The notes beneath the pieces were generated by a model, which was not told the DNA's origin, did no database searches, and was given only the letters and a program-made list of their open reading frames with translations. Positions 1-6,656 of a stretch of DNA of 6,954 nucleotides are shown here, one piece after another. The first letter of the stretch is position 1. Each line of letters starts with the position of its first letter. The position numbers were made by a program, and so were the translations under genes. The DNA is from an uncultured Ruminococcus sp. (lineage in GTDB: Bacteria; Bacillota; Clostridia; Oscillospirales; Ruminococcaceae), in assembly GCA_937894495.1 (NCBI GenBank), contig CALCRR010000304.1, forward strand, positions 1 through 6,954, in the 5' to 3' direction.

Positions 1-80
1 CCTCGCCTATGGCAAAGATATCGTTGGCATAGCTTATGAGCCTGATAAGCCCCAGAACGATATCTTTGCCATAGGCGAGG
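1..80. repeat. Perfect 25-bp inverted repeat at the window edge (arms 1-25 and 56-80, 30-base spacer)
   Basis: Bases 1-25 are the exact reverse complement of bases 56-80, with 26-55 between them. The right arm lies in well-conserved LysA sequence (NDIFAIGEG). The left arm, read in the lysA frame, gives LAYGKDIV, which does not look like LysA. An exact repeat beginning at base 1 and ending where LysA similarity resumes suggests a fold-back chimera or a contig-end palindrome rather than a biological element. The repeat is directly seen; the artefact reading is inference. Confidence 0.95.
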
Positions 81-601
81 GCGTTCACAAGGCTTTTGAC
101 GAGGTGCTCGTTCCTGCAGGCATGGGCGATGTTGCCATATTCACCGAGCTTGGCAGATATATGCTTGCTCCCTACGGTCATCTTATAACCACCTGCACCC
201 ATCAGAAGCATATCTATAAGGAGTATGTGGGCTGCGACGCCTGCGCCTGCAACCTTATGAGACCTGCTATCTACGGCGCTTATCACCACATAACAGTTCT
301 CGGCAAGGAGGACGCACCCTGCGACCACAAGTATGATGTTACAGGCGGTCTTTGCGAGAATAATGACAAGTTCGCAGTTGACAGAATGCTCCCCGAGATC
401 GAGACAGGCGATATACTGTGCATACACGATACAGGCGCACACGGCTTCTCTATGGGCTATAACTACAACGGCAAGCTGCGCTCGGCAGAGCTTCTTCTTA
501 AAGAGGACGGCGACGTACAGCTCATAAGACGTGCCGAGACCCCTGCGGATTATTTTGCTACCTTTGATTTTACGGGTATTGTTGATAAGTATACAAAATA
601 A
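2..601 (+). CDS. lysA: Diaminopimelate decarboxylase, C-terminal part (5' truncated by window edge)
   Basis: LysA is a PLP enzyme (fold type III, alanine-racemase-like barrel plus beta domain) that decarboxylates meso-diaminopimelate to L-lysine in the cytoplasm. The open frame enters from the left edge and stops at TAA 599-601; about 200 residues are visible of roughly 420 usual for the family. Visible hallmarks are the VPAGMGDVAIFTELGRYM segment, the catalytic-cysteine motif LCENNDKFA (Cys codon 353-355) near the active site contributed across the dimer, and HDTGAHGFSMGYNYNG near the C-terminus. Many LysA proteins have Tyr where this one has His in GAHG; as I recall, His is usual for the clostridial clade. 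The first residues, encoded by bases 2-25, do not resemble the glycine-rich SGGIGI-type segment I would expect before GIAYEPDKP and may be artefactual (see the repeat at 1-80). It converges on the ung operon. Its start and promoter are outside the window. Confidence 0.93.
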   Translation, partial: LAYGKDIVGIAYEPDKPQNDIFAIGEGVHKAFDEVLVPAGMGDVAIFTELGRYMLAPYGHLITTCTHQKHIYKEYVGCDACACNLMRPAIYGAYHHITVLGKEDAPCDHKYDVTGGLCENNDKFAVDRMLPEIETGDILCIHDTGAHGFSMGYNYNGKLRSAELLLKEDGDVQLIRRAETPADYFATFDFTGIVDKYTK

Positions 602-629
602 TTTCAATAGCTTTATTATTTGCTTCATT

Positions 630-663
630 TCTCCGCCAACGGTGGGGAGATGGAGCATTTTTT
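630..663 (+). terminator. Possible weak rho-independent terminator of lysA
   Basis: About 28 bases after the lysA stop, TCTCC (630-634) can pair with GGAGA (646-650). A few inner pairs (635-637 with 641-643) close around an AAC loop, with a two-base bulge. A run of six T follows at 658-663, but seven bases separate it from the stem. The geometry is imperfect, so lysA transcripts may instead end at the stronger hairpin at 677-710. Confidence 0.3.
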
Positions 664-676
664 GTTGGTATAAAAG

Positions 677-710
677 AAAGCAGCAGTCCAATAAAACGGA
701 CTGCTGCTTT
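677..710. terminator. Strong hairpin terminator between convergent lysA and ung
   Basis: A perfect 13-bp stem (AAAGCAGCAGTCC at 677-689 with GGACTGCTGCTTT at 698-710) encloses an 8-base loop. Read on the - strand it lies 3 bases beyond the ung stop and is followed by a T-rich stretch (TTTCTTTTAT, using the A/T end of the stem and 671-676), the expected form of an intrinsic terminator for the moxR-to-ung operon. On the + strand the following T tract is interrupted by ATGC, so it would be a weaker terminator for lysA. It is probably bidirectional with a bias to the - strand. Confidence 0.82.
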
Positions 711-713
711 ATG

Positions 714-1388
714 CTATTTGTCGCTTATCCTCCAGTTTATCGGCTGTATGCCGTTTCTTTCAAGGAACATATTCACCTGTGAAAAATGCCTGCACCCGAA
801 AAAGCCGTTGTATGCCGAAAGGGGAGAGGGGTGAGCTGCCCTGAATACCCCGTGAATGGGGTTGGTTATCAGCGGAGCCTTGGTCTTTGCATTGCCGCCC
901 CAGAGTATGAATGCGATGGGCTTGTCACGCTCATTAAGCTTTTTTATAATAGCGTCTGTCAGCTGCTCCCAGCCCTTGCCCTTGTGGGAGTTTGCCTGAC
1001 CTGCCCTGACGGTCAGCACCGTGTTCAGCAGCAGTACCCCCTGTTTTGCCCAGTCGGTGAGCTCGCCGTTGTTAGGCGGGTCAATGCCCAGATCGCTTTT
1101 AAGCTCCTTAAAAATATTCACAAGCGAAGGCGGCGGAGCTACCCCTGCCTTTACCGAAAAGCAAAGCCCGTGTGCCTGGTTAGGTCCGTGATAAGGGTCC
1201 TGCCCGATGATCACTGCCTTGACGTCCTCGTAAGAGGTGTATTTAAGGGCGTTGAAAATATCGTACATATCGGGGTATACCGTGCAGGTGGCATATTCCC
1301 TTTTTAAAAACTCCCTTAAATTCAGATAGTAGGGCTTTTTAAATTCCTCTGCCAGAACGCTGTCCCAGCTGTTACCTATGTGTACCAT
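714..1388 (-). CDS. ung: Uracil-DNA glycosylase, family 1
   Basis: Ung removes uracil from DNA by cleaving the N-glycosidic bond, starting base excision repair of deaminated cytosine and misincorporated dUMP. The 224-residue protein has the normal family-1 length. It carries the water-activating motif GQDPYHG (residues 62-68, catalytic Asp64), the PPPSL loop (85-89), the uracil-recognition strand LLLNTVLTV (119-127, Asn122), and the DNA-intercalation loop HPSPLS (186-191, catalytic His186). The N-terminal WDSVLAEEF aligns with the usual start of the family, so the ATG at 1386-1388 is accepted although no good Shine-Dalgarno precedes it. The start overlaps the stop of the upstream 73-residue gene as TGATG, which suggests translational coupling. 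It is the last gene before the terminator hairpin. No key residue is missing. Confidence 0.97.
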   Translation of the reverse strand: MVHIGNSWDSVLAEEFKKPYYLNLREFLKREYATCTVYPDMYDIFNALKYTSYEDVKAVIIGQDPYHGPNQAHGLCFSVKAGVAPPPSLVNIFKELKSDLGIDPPNNGELTDWAKQGVLLLNTVLTVRAGQANSHKGKGWEQLTDAIIKKLNERDKPIAFILWGGNAKTKAPLITNPIHGVFRAAHPSPLSAYNGFFGCRHFSQVNMFLERNGIQPINWRISDK

Positions 1389-1609
1389 CAGAAATTCAGC
1401 ACCGCACCCACAACAAAGCCCAGCACCATGACCGCAGCAATGGCTATCACCAGTATCCTGAAAAGCAGCGGCTTGTCCGAAACGTTCTGTGAGTTATAAG
1501 CCTTCTCGGCAGCCTTTATCTGCTCCTCCACATCTACCTTCTCTCTGGCTTTCTGCGCTTCGATATTTTTCTGGGGATTACCGTATCTGTTCTTCTTTTT
1601 CTTTGCCAT
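1388..1609 (-). CDS. Small single-pass membrane protein with highly basic N-terminus
   Basis: I do not recognise this 73-residue protein as a named family. The N-terminus is very basic (MAKKKKNRYGNPQKN). A charged, probably helical segment rich in Lys, Glu and Ala follows (about residues 15-40). One hydrophobic segment near the C-terminus (about 50-70, LLFRILVIAIAAVMVLGFVV) should span the membrane and leave only a few residues outside, giving a tail-anchor-like topology with the basic part in the cytoplasm. A ribosome binding site AAAGGA lies about 9 bases before the ATG, supporting it as a real gene. It sits 21 bases after the transglutaminase gene and overlaps ung by one base. A role with the membrane-bound transglutaminase or DUF58 protein is conceivable from position only. 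A spurious ORF is unlikely given the RBS, the coupled stop/start and the coherent composition. Confidence 0.8.
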   Translation of the reverse strand: MAKKKKNRYGNPQKNIEAQKAREKVDVEEQIKAAEKAYNSQNVSDKPLLFRILVIAIAAVMVLGFVVGAVLNF

Positions 1610-1630
1610 AGCTATCCTGTCCTTTCGATA

Positions 1631-4324
1631 TTAATATAAGCACCTGAGATATTTTGCCGTAAACGCCGTCAGACCGTTCATTGTGGGCTTTACGGTTTCC
1701 ATTGATATAAATTCAAGTGTCTCGGCTGAGAAATCAGCCTCCTCCTCGCTTACAGTGCCGCCGCTCATGTGTGCCTTTACAGCTATACCTGTGAGCTTGG
1801 GCAGCTTGTCGTCAAGCTCATTTATATGCTTTTCGTGGCATTTGCCCAGCAGCTCGCTGCAAAGCTGCAGGTCTGTCAGGTTCTTGTCGGCGCTGATATC
1901 AAGTATGTCAAGATATTTCAGACTGTACTTGAATATCTCCATGACCCTCTTGTTAAGGTCCTTCTGGGTACATCTGTCGTTCATCATTTTCAGCTTGTGC
2001 CGCCTGTTTAGCACCACTGCCAGTATAGCAGTCAACACCCCTGCCAGCGTCAGCAGCACCGACTTCGCCATAGGCGAAAGCTTTATCTTTTTGGGCTTAA
2101 CGGGAGCGCCCACCTTAACAGTGGTCTTGCCGTCCCCCTCCTTGCCGCCGCTCACAGCGGTGGTGGTGGTCTTTTTGTTATCCGAGCTGCCAGATACTGT
2201 GGAAGCCTTAGTTGTGCTCTCCTTAGGCGCTGTTGACTTGGACATGGTGGGTGAGGTGGAAACGGGTGCGCTCACCGTTGCCGTGGTGGTGGTTGTCACC
2301 TTTTCTTCCTTCTCTAACCCCTTTTCCTTGTCGGTGAGGTTAGGGTTATCCCCGTCATACCCGGGTGTGAACTCCGCAGGCATCCAGCCTACATTGTCAA
2401 TAAACACCTCTGCCCAGGCATGGGCGCATTTGTCGGGAACAGTCACCTTGTATCGTCCGTCGCTCTGCTCCTGACCGTTCTGCTGGCTTTCAAGTATCAT
2501 GTAGCCCTCAACATACCTTGCAGGGTAGCCGAACATTCTCAGCAGCTCAACTCCCGTGGTGGCAAAATATGTGCAGTAGCCCCTTTTCTGCTCGGTGAGA
2601 AAATAGTCTATATAATCCTCACCCTTGGGAGTTTCTCCCGGGGTCAGGTCATATTTGAAGTTATCGCTGAAATAGTTTTTGATGGCATTATAGTGGTCAT
2701 AATAGCTCCAGCCCGAAGCGCTGCCGTCCAGATAATTCTCAACTATATCATCATAAGCCTGTTTGAGCGAGGGTATGCCGGGGTAGTCGGTGTATCTGTC
2801 GTAAACATACCTGTCATAGCTGTTCATGGCGCTCCATATGCTGCTGTCAAAGCCGTTTGTAGCCCATTTCAGGGTGTTTATCCTGCTGCTCCAGTCTGAG
2901 CCTTTAAAGCCTATATAATTAACGCTGTAGTTTTTCTGCGCCTTGGTTATCAGCACGTATGAGTCATTAAATGGCTCGATCTCCTTGGGCAGACTGAGCA
3001 GCCCCTCAGAGCCTGAATAAAAGGCAGAGTATGGCGCATAAACGAATTTTGCGCAGGCGCTTCGTACCTTAATGTCCATCTCCTCATATGACGAGTCCGC
3101 CAGGTCTCCTGCTTCCATAGCGTCATACGCCAGCAGGAAATCATAGTCCTGCACAAAATAGCCCTCTTTGCTCAGGGGAACGTTGAAATCGTCCGAGTCG
3201 GGGTCCTCCTCATAGGCAGTCCAGGTGTTGTTCTCATATCTTCCTGCCACGTAGCCGCGCAGGTACATGGTCTGGTCGAATTTCGGCGCAGTCATCGTCA
3301 GGGCAGTGACGCCGTTGAAGCTTATGCCCTTGGTAGTGCCCAGTATGCCGCCGTTGGTGCCGCCCACAGTGTTGACTCCGTAAAGGTTAGCGCCGCCGCT
3401 GAGGTCGGTGAAAAACTCGTCCAGATTAGTCACATCGAGCCTTGATATCGCCTGATGAAGATTAGTCCTGGTCCTCTCAAAGGACTGGGGTCTTGTAAAG
3501 CCTGTCACCGCCGAAAAAATAATTATCACAATAAAAGCCGCAGCGGTAACTATGCTGACATATCTTATAAAAACAGGGTAAAACTCGCTCTTGGCGTGGT
3601 CTGAGGTAAAGAAGAAGGTCTTTGAGCGCTCATGCACCGCAAAGGTGTTTTTTCGCCCTGCCTTATTGGTGGTGTGGTTTATTATGTGCATCGCCAGCAC
3701 CGTCACCCAGCATACCATTATGCCCACCACCGCAACGGTGTATGTCTCCAGCCCCTGATACATACCGAGCTCGAATATAGGGAATGTGAAAATAAACAGT
3801 ATGGGAAAATCTATCCTGTAAACGCAGGCAAGCGAGGTCCCCAGCGAGATAAACAGCGCCAGCGCCGCAAAGAAATAGAACATATACTTATAGTCAAAAA
3901 TGTCTATCCCTGCGGTATATGTGCCTATGGTGCCCGATGATATCTCAGAGAGCTTCAGGTATCTGTTGGCGGCAATATAAAAGCCGTATTTTACATTTTC
4001 CATATTTATCATCACGGTGCTCAGATAAATAAAGGTCATTATTCCCGAGCAGAACCTGACTATGGAATACTTTGACCTGAAAAGGCTCACCGATACAGAT
4101 GCCACCAGACTGTGATAAAAGACTGTGTTCAGACTTACTCCGTCAGCCACAAAGCTCTGTGCCATCAAAAGCGTAAAAAAGGTGGCAAAAAAGGCAAGCA
4201 GCATTCTCAGGGGCAAAAAGCTCTTGCCGTCGTGATAATGCTCGCACCTGAGAAAAATATCGCCGTCGATGCATATACCGCTCTTGCTCACCAGACCAAT
4301 TTCTTTATTTATATCTTTTTTCAT
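1631..4324 (-). CDS. Membrane-anchored transglutaminase-like protein (TgpA/DUF3488 type)
   Basis: This protein of 897 residues, counted from the ATG at 4322-4324, has TgpA-type architecture. A short cytoplasmic N-terminus leads into about six or seven hydrophobic segments (roughly residues 38-275). A large extracytoplasmic region then contains a transglutaminase-core domain: GYCTYFATTGVELLRMFGYPAR holds the nucleophile Cys584, and HAWAEVF holds His635. The third position falls in WMPAEFTP as Glu651, where Asp is canonical. A Thr/Ser/Lys-rich linker (about 676-738), a final membrane span (about 754-773) and a cytoplasmic tail of about 120 residues complete it. The fold is shared by cross-linking enzymes and cysteine proteases, so the reaction is uncertain; peptide or cell-wall substrates are only inference. 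An upstream in-frame ATG (4351) lacks a ribosome site, whereas AAAGGTGA precedes 4324. It follows the DUF58 gene by 91 bases, in the common moxR-DUF58-transglutaminase order. Confidence 0.93.
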   Translation of the reverse strand: MKKDINKEIGLVSKSGICIDGDIFLRCEHYHDGKSFLPLRMLLAFFATFFTLLMAQSFVADGVSLNTVFYHSLVASVSVSLFRSKYSIVRFCSGIMTFIYLSTVMINMENVKYGFYIAANRYLKLSEISSGTIGTYTAGIDIFDYKYMFYFFAALALFISLGTSLACVYRIDFPILFIFTFPIFELGMYQGLETYTVAVVGIMVCWVTVLAMHIINHTTNKAGRKNTFAVHERSKTFFFTSDHAKSEFYPVFIRYVSIVTAAAFIVIIIFSAVTGFTRPQSFERTRTNLHQAISRLDVTNLDEFFTDLSGGANLYGVNTVGGTNGGILGTTKGISFNGVTALTMTAPKFDQTMYLRGYVAGRYENNTWTAYEEDPDSDDFNVPLSKEGYFVQDYDFLLAYDAMEAGDLADSSYEEMDIKVRSACAKFVYAPYSAFYSGSEGLLSLPKEIEPFNDSYVLITKAQKNYSVNYIGFKGSDWSSRINTLKWATNGFDSSIWSAMNSYDRYVYDRYTDYPGIPSLKQAYDDIVENYLDGSASGWSYYDHYNAIKNYFSDNFKYDLTPGETPKGEDYIDYFLTEQKRGYCTYFATTGVELLRMFGYPARYVEGYMILESQQNGQEQSDGRYKVTVPDKCAHAWAEVFIDNVGWMPAEFTPGYDGDNPNLTDKEKGLEKEEKVTTTTTATVSAPVSTSPTMSKSTAPKESTTKASTVSGSSDNKKTTTTAVSGGKEGDGKTTVKVGAPVKPKKIKLSPMAKSVLLTLAGVLTAILAVVLNRRHKLKMMNDRCTQKDLNKRVMEIFKYSLKYLDILDISADKNLTDLQLCSELLGKCHEKHINELDDKLPKLTGIAVKAHMSGGTVSEEEADFSAETLEFISMETVKPTMNGLTAFTAKYLRCLY

Positions 4325-4328
4325 ATGG

Positions 4329-4336
4329 TCACCTTT
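4329..4336 (-). promoter_or_regulatory. Ribosome binding site that fixes the transglutaminase start
   Basis: AAAGGTGA on the - strand lies 4 bases before the ATG at 4322-4324 (about 7 from its GG core). The alternative in-frame ATG 27 bases upstream (4349-4351) has no purine-rich site in front of it and would place this sequence inside the coding region. Confidence 0.75.
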
Positions 4337-4353
4337 ATATTTAAAAGTCATAT

Positions 4354-4403
4354 GCAGGGATAAACAGCGGCAGACTTGATAAATGCCCTGTCAGTCTCCC
4401 TGC
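4354..4403. repeat. Nested inverted repeat in the DUF58-transglutaminase gap
   Basis: The 91-base gap between the DUF58 stop and the chosen transglutaminase start can fold. GCAGGGA (4354-4360) is complementary to TCCCTGC (4397-4403), and inside it AGACT (4372-4376) is complementary to AGTCT (4393-4397), sharing one base with the outer arm. No T run follows on the - strand, so it is not an obvious terminator. It may be an RNA-processing or translation-modulating structure, or chance. Confidence 0.35.
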
Positions 4404-4415
4404 GGCGTTTTGTTG

Positions 4416-5612
4416 TCAGAAGCTCAGCTCCTGTATAGACTCGGCGACTCTGCCGGGGTAAATGGGAACTATCTGAGCAAATTCGTCATAAAGCTCTCCC
4501 GCAGCAGTCTGTTCGCCGTTCACCACCATGTAGGTGTATTTATAAGCCGTGTCAGCGTCGCTGAGAAGCTCACTGACCCCCTCGTTATTCTTTGGAGAGA
4601 TATACATGAGATGTCCGCACTTGAACCTCTCCGTCTCATTGGCATAATGCATGGGCGCCAGGTCCTTCTCGCTGCAAAGGGGCGCCTTTAAAAGCATACC
4701 CACCAGCAGCCTGTGGGACTCTTCATCGGTAACGCTTATGTCCATCAGCCGTGAGTTGTCATTATCATACCACACCACCCTGTGGGGCGTCTCGTTGCTT
4801 ATCAGGTGGAAGGAGATAGCTGCGGCAGTTTCTATCATCGTATCATACTTGGCGTGACAGCTGCCGTCCTTTCTGTCAAGGTCAAGGTCTACCATTATCA
4901 CGATAGAGTTGGATATGGGCAGCGAGTAATCCTTGACGATGGTCTTGTCCTGCTTAGCCGTCAGCTTCCAGTGTATGCGGCTTATCTTGTCGCCCTCTAC
5001 ATAATCTCTCACATCGAATATCTCAGAGGGGTCATCGCCCTTTGAGGTCTTTGAGTATTCATCGGTCTCAAGACCCATCTCGGCATAGTTTGCAATGTTG
5101 TTCTCGATAGCGATAGGCTCGGGAAAGATAGTAAAGCTGCTCGCCTTGAATATCTCCCTGCTTTTGGGGTACCGCAGCTTTATCTTGAAGAGCCTCAGCA
5201 TATCCACCACTCCGCACCGCTTTATCCTCAGCTCTACCGTGCCGTAATGCATACCCGATATATGCATGGTAAGGTATTGGGTCTCACTGGGGTATACGGG
5301 GGTATTTATCTTCATAACGTTTTTTATGCCGTCAAGAGAATTGAAATATTCTATCTCGATAATAAGATTTGCCGCAGGCAGCACCGAACGGTTCTCTATC
5401 TTCAGCACCAGCGGTATTTTTGAGGAGCGCCCTGTGGTGCTCTGCACAGTTACAAAATCCACACTGAGCTTTCTTGCTGTGAGCTTTGTCATTATAAAAA
5501 GAATGAATGGCAGTATCAGCAAAAAAGCAAACAGATAAAATGAGAATGCAGGCACATAAAGTATATAGAAGAATACAGAGGTTATAAAAAGAATGATATA
5601 TAAAACCAGCAT
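4416..5612 (-). CDS. DUF58 domain membrane protein (MoxR partner)
   Basis: This 398-residue protein opens with two hydrophobic segments (about 2-20 and 22-42) forming a membrane hairpin. A beta-rich region follows, then the signature DUF58 block at 198-229 (FDVRDYVEGDKISRIHWKLT followed by the AKQDKTIVKDY stretch), the family's RxYxxGDxxRxIHWK pattern. The region after it (from about 237, IVIMVDLDLD) resembles the first strand of a von Willebrand A fold, but the DxSxS metal motif reads DLDLD, so metal binding is doubtful. DUF58 proteins are typically encoded beside MoxR ATPases and thought to be their clients or adaptors; biochemical function is poorly known. A ribosome site GGAGG (5622-5626) lies 9 bases before the ATG, just upstream of which the moxR gene ends (15-base gap). 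Length and domain order are normal for clostridial members. Confidence 0.94.
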   Translation of the reverse strand: MLVLYIILFITSVFFYILYVPAFSFYLFAFLLILPFILFIMTKLTARKLSVDFVTVQSTTGRSSKIPLVLKIENRSVLPAANLIIEIEYFNSLDGIKNVMKINTPVYPSETQYLTMHISGMHYGTVELRIKRCGVVDMLRLFKIKLRYPKSREIFKASSFTIFPEPIAIENNIANYAEMGLETDEYSKTSKGDDPSEIFDVRDYVEGDKISRIHWKLTAKQDKTIVKDYSLPISNSIVIMVDLDLDRKDGSCHAKYDTMIETAAAISFHLISNETPHRVVWYDNDNSRLMDISVTDEESHRLLVGMLLKAPLCSEKDLAPMHYANETERFKCGHLMYISPKNNEGVSELLSDADTAYKYTYMVVNGEQTAAGELYDEFAQIVPIYPGRVAESIQELSF

Positions 5613-5627
5613 CGGTCACAGCCTCCG

Positions 5628-6596
5628 CTATTTGTTTATCCTTGGAACAGCCACGGACGCAAGTATATCCTTGAGCACCTGCTGACCCGAAATGCCGTTT
5701 ATCTTCGCCTTTGAGCTGAACACCAGCCTGTGCAGCACAACATCGTTGAAGGCATAGATAACATCATCGGGTATAACATAATCCCTGCCCTTCAAAAGTG
5801 CGGTAGCCTTGGTCATTCTCAGCAGAGCTATGGTGCCTCTGGGGGAAAGCCCCAGCTTGATATACTGGTGATTTCTGGTGGCAGCCGCCAGCAGAGCCAC
5901 ATATTCAAACACCTGGTCGGAAACGTAGATGTTCTCCACCTCATGCCTTGCAGAAATTATATCCTGGGCGTTCACCACAGGCTGAACAGTGTCAACAGGT
6001 ATCAGGCTCTGCTTTGATTTAAGCATAAGCACCTCGCTCTCCACCGTGGGGTAGCCCATGGTAAGGCGCACTATAAACCTGTCCATCTGCGACTCAGGCA
6101 GCATCTGTGTGCCGATAGAGCCGATGGGGTTCTGGGTAGCTATAACTATATACGGGTCGGGGGCTTTTCTGGTAACGCCGTCAACAGTCACCTTGCCCTC
6201 CTCCATTATCTCCAGCAGTGCCGACTGTGTTTTTGATGAGGTCCTGTTTATCTCATCGGCAAGAAAAAGGTTTGTGAGGGCAGCGCCCTGCTTATACTCA
6301 AACTTCTGTGTCTGTTTGTTGAGTATGGAAAAGCCAGTAACATCTGTAGGCAGCACATCGGGGGTGAACTGCATACGCTTATAGTCGAGAGAAAGCGCCT
6401 TTGAAAGAGCCACCGCCAGCGTGGTCTTGCCCACACCGGGTATATCCTCGATAAGTATATGACCGCCTGCCAGTATTGACAAAAGCACCTTTATTATGAT
6501 GTCGTCCTTGCCGATCACCACCTTTTTTACCTCGCTTATAACGCTCTGGGACATATTCAGCACCCTGAGCTGGTTTTCCGTCAGATTTGTTCTCAT
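5628..6596 (-). CDS. MoxR-family AAA+ ATPase
   Basis: This 322-residue cytoplasmic ATPase is thought to act as a chaperone that remodels or activates a partner, usually the adjacent DUF58/VWA protein. Motifs occur in normal order: Walker A GVGKTT (54-59, Lys57), Walker B LFLADE (110-115) followed by the MoxR-typical INRTSSKTQSALLEIMEE stretch, sensor 1 ATQNP (153-157), the DRF motif with the candidate arginine finger Arg173, and sensor 2 SPRG (251-254, Arg253). The C-terminal lid (about 230-320) is complete. Length matches the family. The start is supported by AAAAGGAGA, with GGAG at 6606-6609, about 9 bases before the ATG. It is the first gene after the strong promoter at 6657-6685 and probably leads a five-gene operon ending with ung. 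No specific gene symbol is justified. Confidence 0.97.
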   Translation of the reverse strand: MRTNLTENQLRVLNMSQSVISEVKKVVIGKDDIIIKVLLSILAGGHILIEDIPGVGKTTLAVALSKALSLDYKRMQFTPDVLPTDVTGFSILNKQTQKFEYKQGAALTNLFLADEINRTSSKTQSALLEIMEEGKVTVDGVTRKAPDPYIVIATQNPIGSIGTQMLPESQMDRFIVRLTMGYPTVESEVLMLKSKQSLIPVDTVQPVVNAQDIISARHEVENIYVSDQVFEYVALLAAATRNHQYIKLGLSPRGTIALLRMTKATALLKGRDYVIPDDVIYAFNDVVLHRLVFSSKAKINGISGQQVLKDILASVAVPRINK

Positions 6597-6620
6597 TTAT
6601 ATTGTCTCCTTTTCGATCAA

Positions 6621-6637
6621 CCGTAGTTTAACTACCG
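6621..6637. repeat. Short dyad in the moxR leader, possible operator
   Basis: GTAGTT (6623-6628) and AACTAC (6630-6635) form a perfect 6-bp dyad around a single central T. One further outer pair (6621 with 6637) lies beyond a mismatch. It lies between the predicted transcription start (near 6650) and the moxR ribosome site. A one-base centre suits protein binding to DNA better than an RNA hairpin. Which regulator would bind is unknown. Confidence 0.5.
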
Positions 6638-6656
6638 ATTATTCACAGATATAAAT

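Noticed and set aside
786..1307. 173-residue open frame on the + strand inside ung
   Set aside because: It is fully antisense to a complete, motif-intact ung gene and has a Cys/Arg/Val-rich unnatural composition.
2150..2300. GTGGTG-type repeats considered as a tandem repeat element
   Set aside because: They are explained by runs of threonine codons in the low-complexity linker, with no regular repeat unit.
1683..2474. 263-residue open frame on the + strand opposite the transglutaminase gene
   Set aside because: It is an antisense shadow: Ser/Val-rich composition mirrors the Thr/Ser linker and codons of the real gene, with no recognisable domain and no ribosome site.
2420..2899. 159-residue + strand open frame with hydrophobic stretches
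   Set aside because: It overlaps the catalytic domain of the transglutaminase in antisense; the hydrophobicity is the complement of polar codons.
5332..5619. 95-residue - strand open frame overlapping the DUF58 start in another frame
   Set aside because: It is an alternate frame over the DUF58 N-terminus. The DUF58 frame has the better-placed ribosome site and the family signature.
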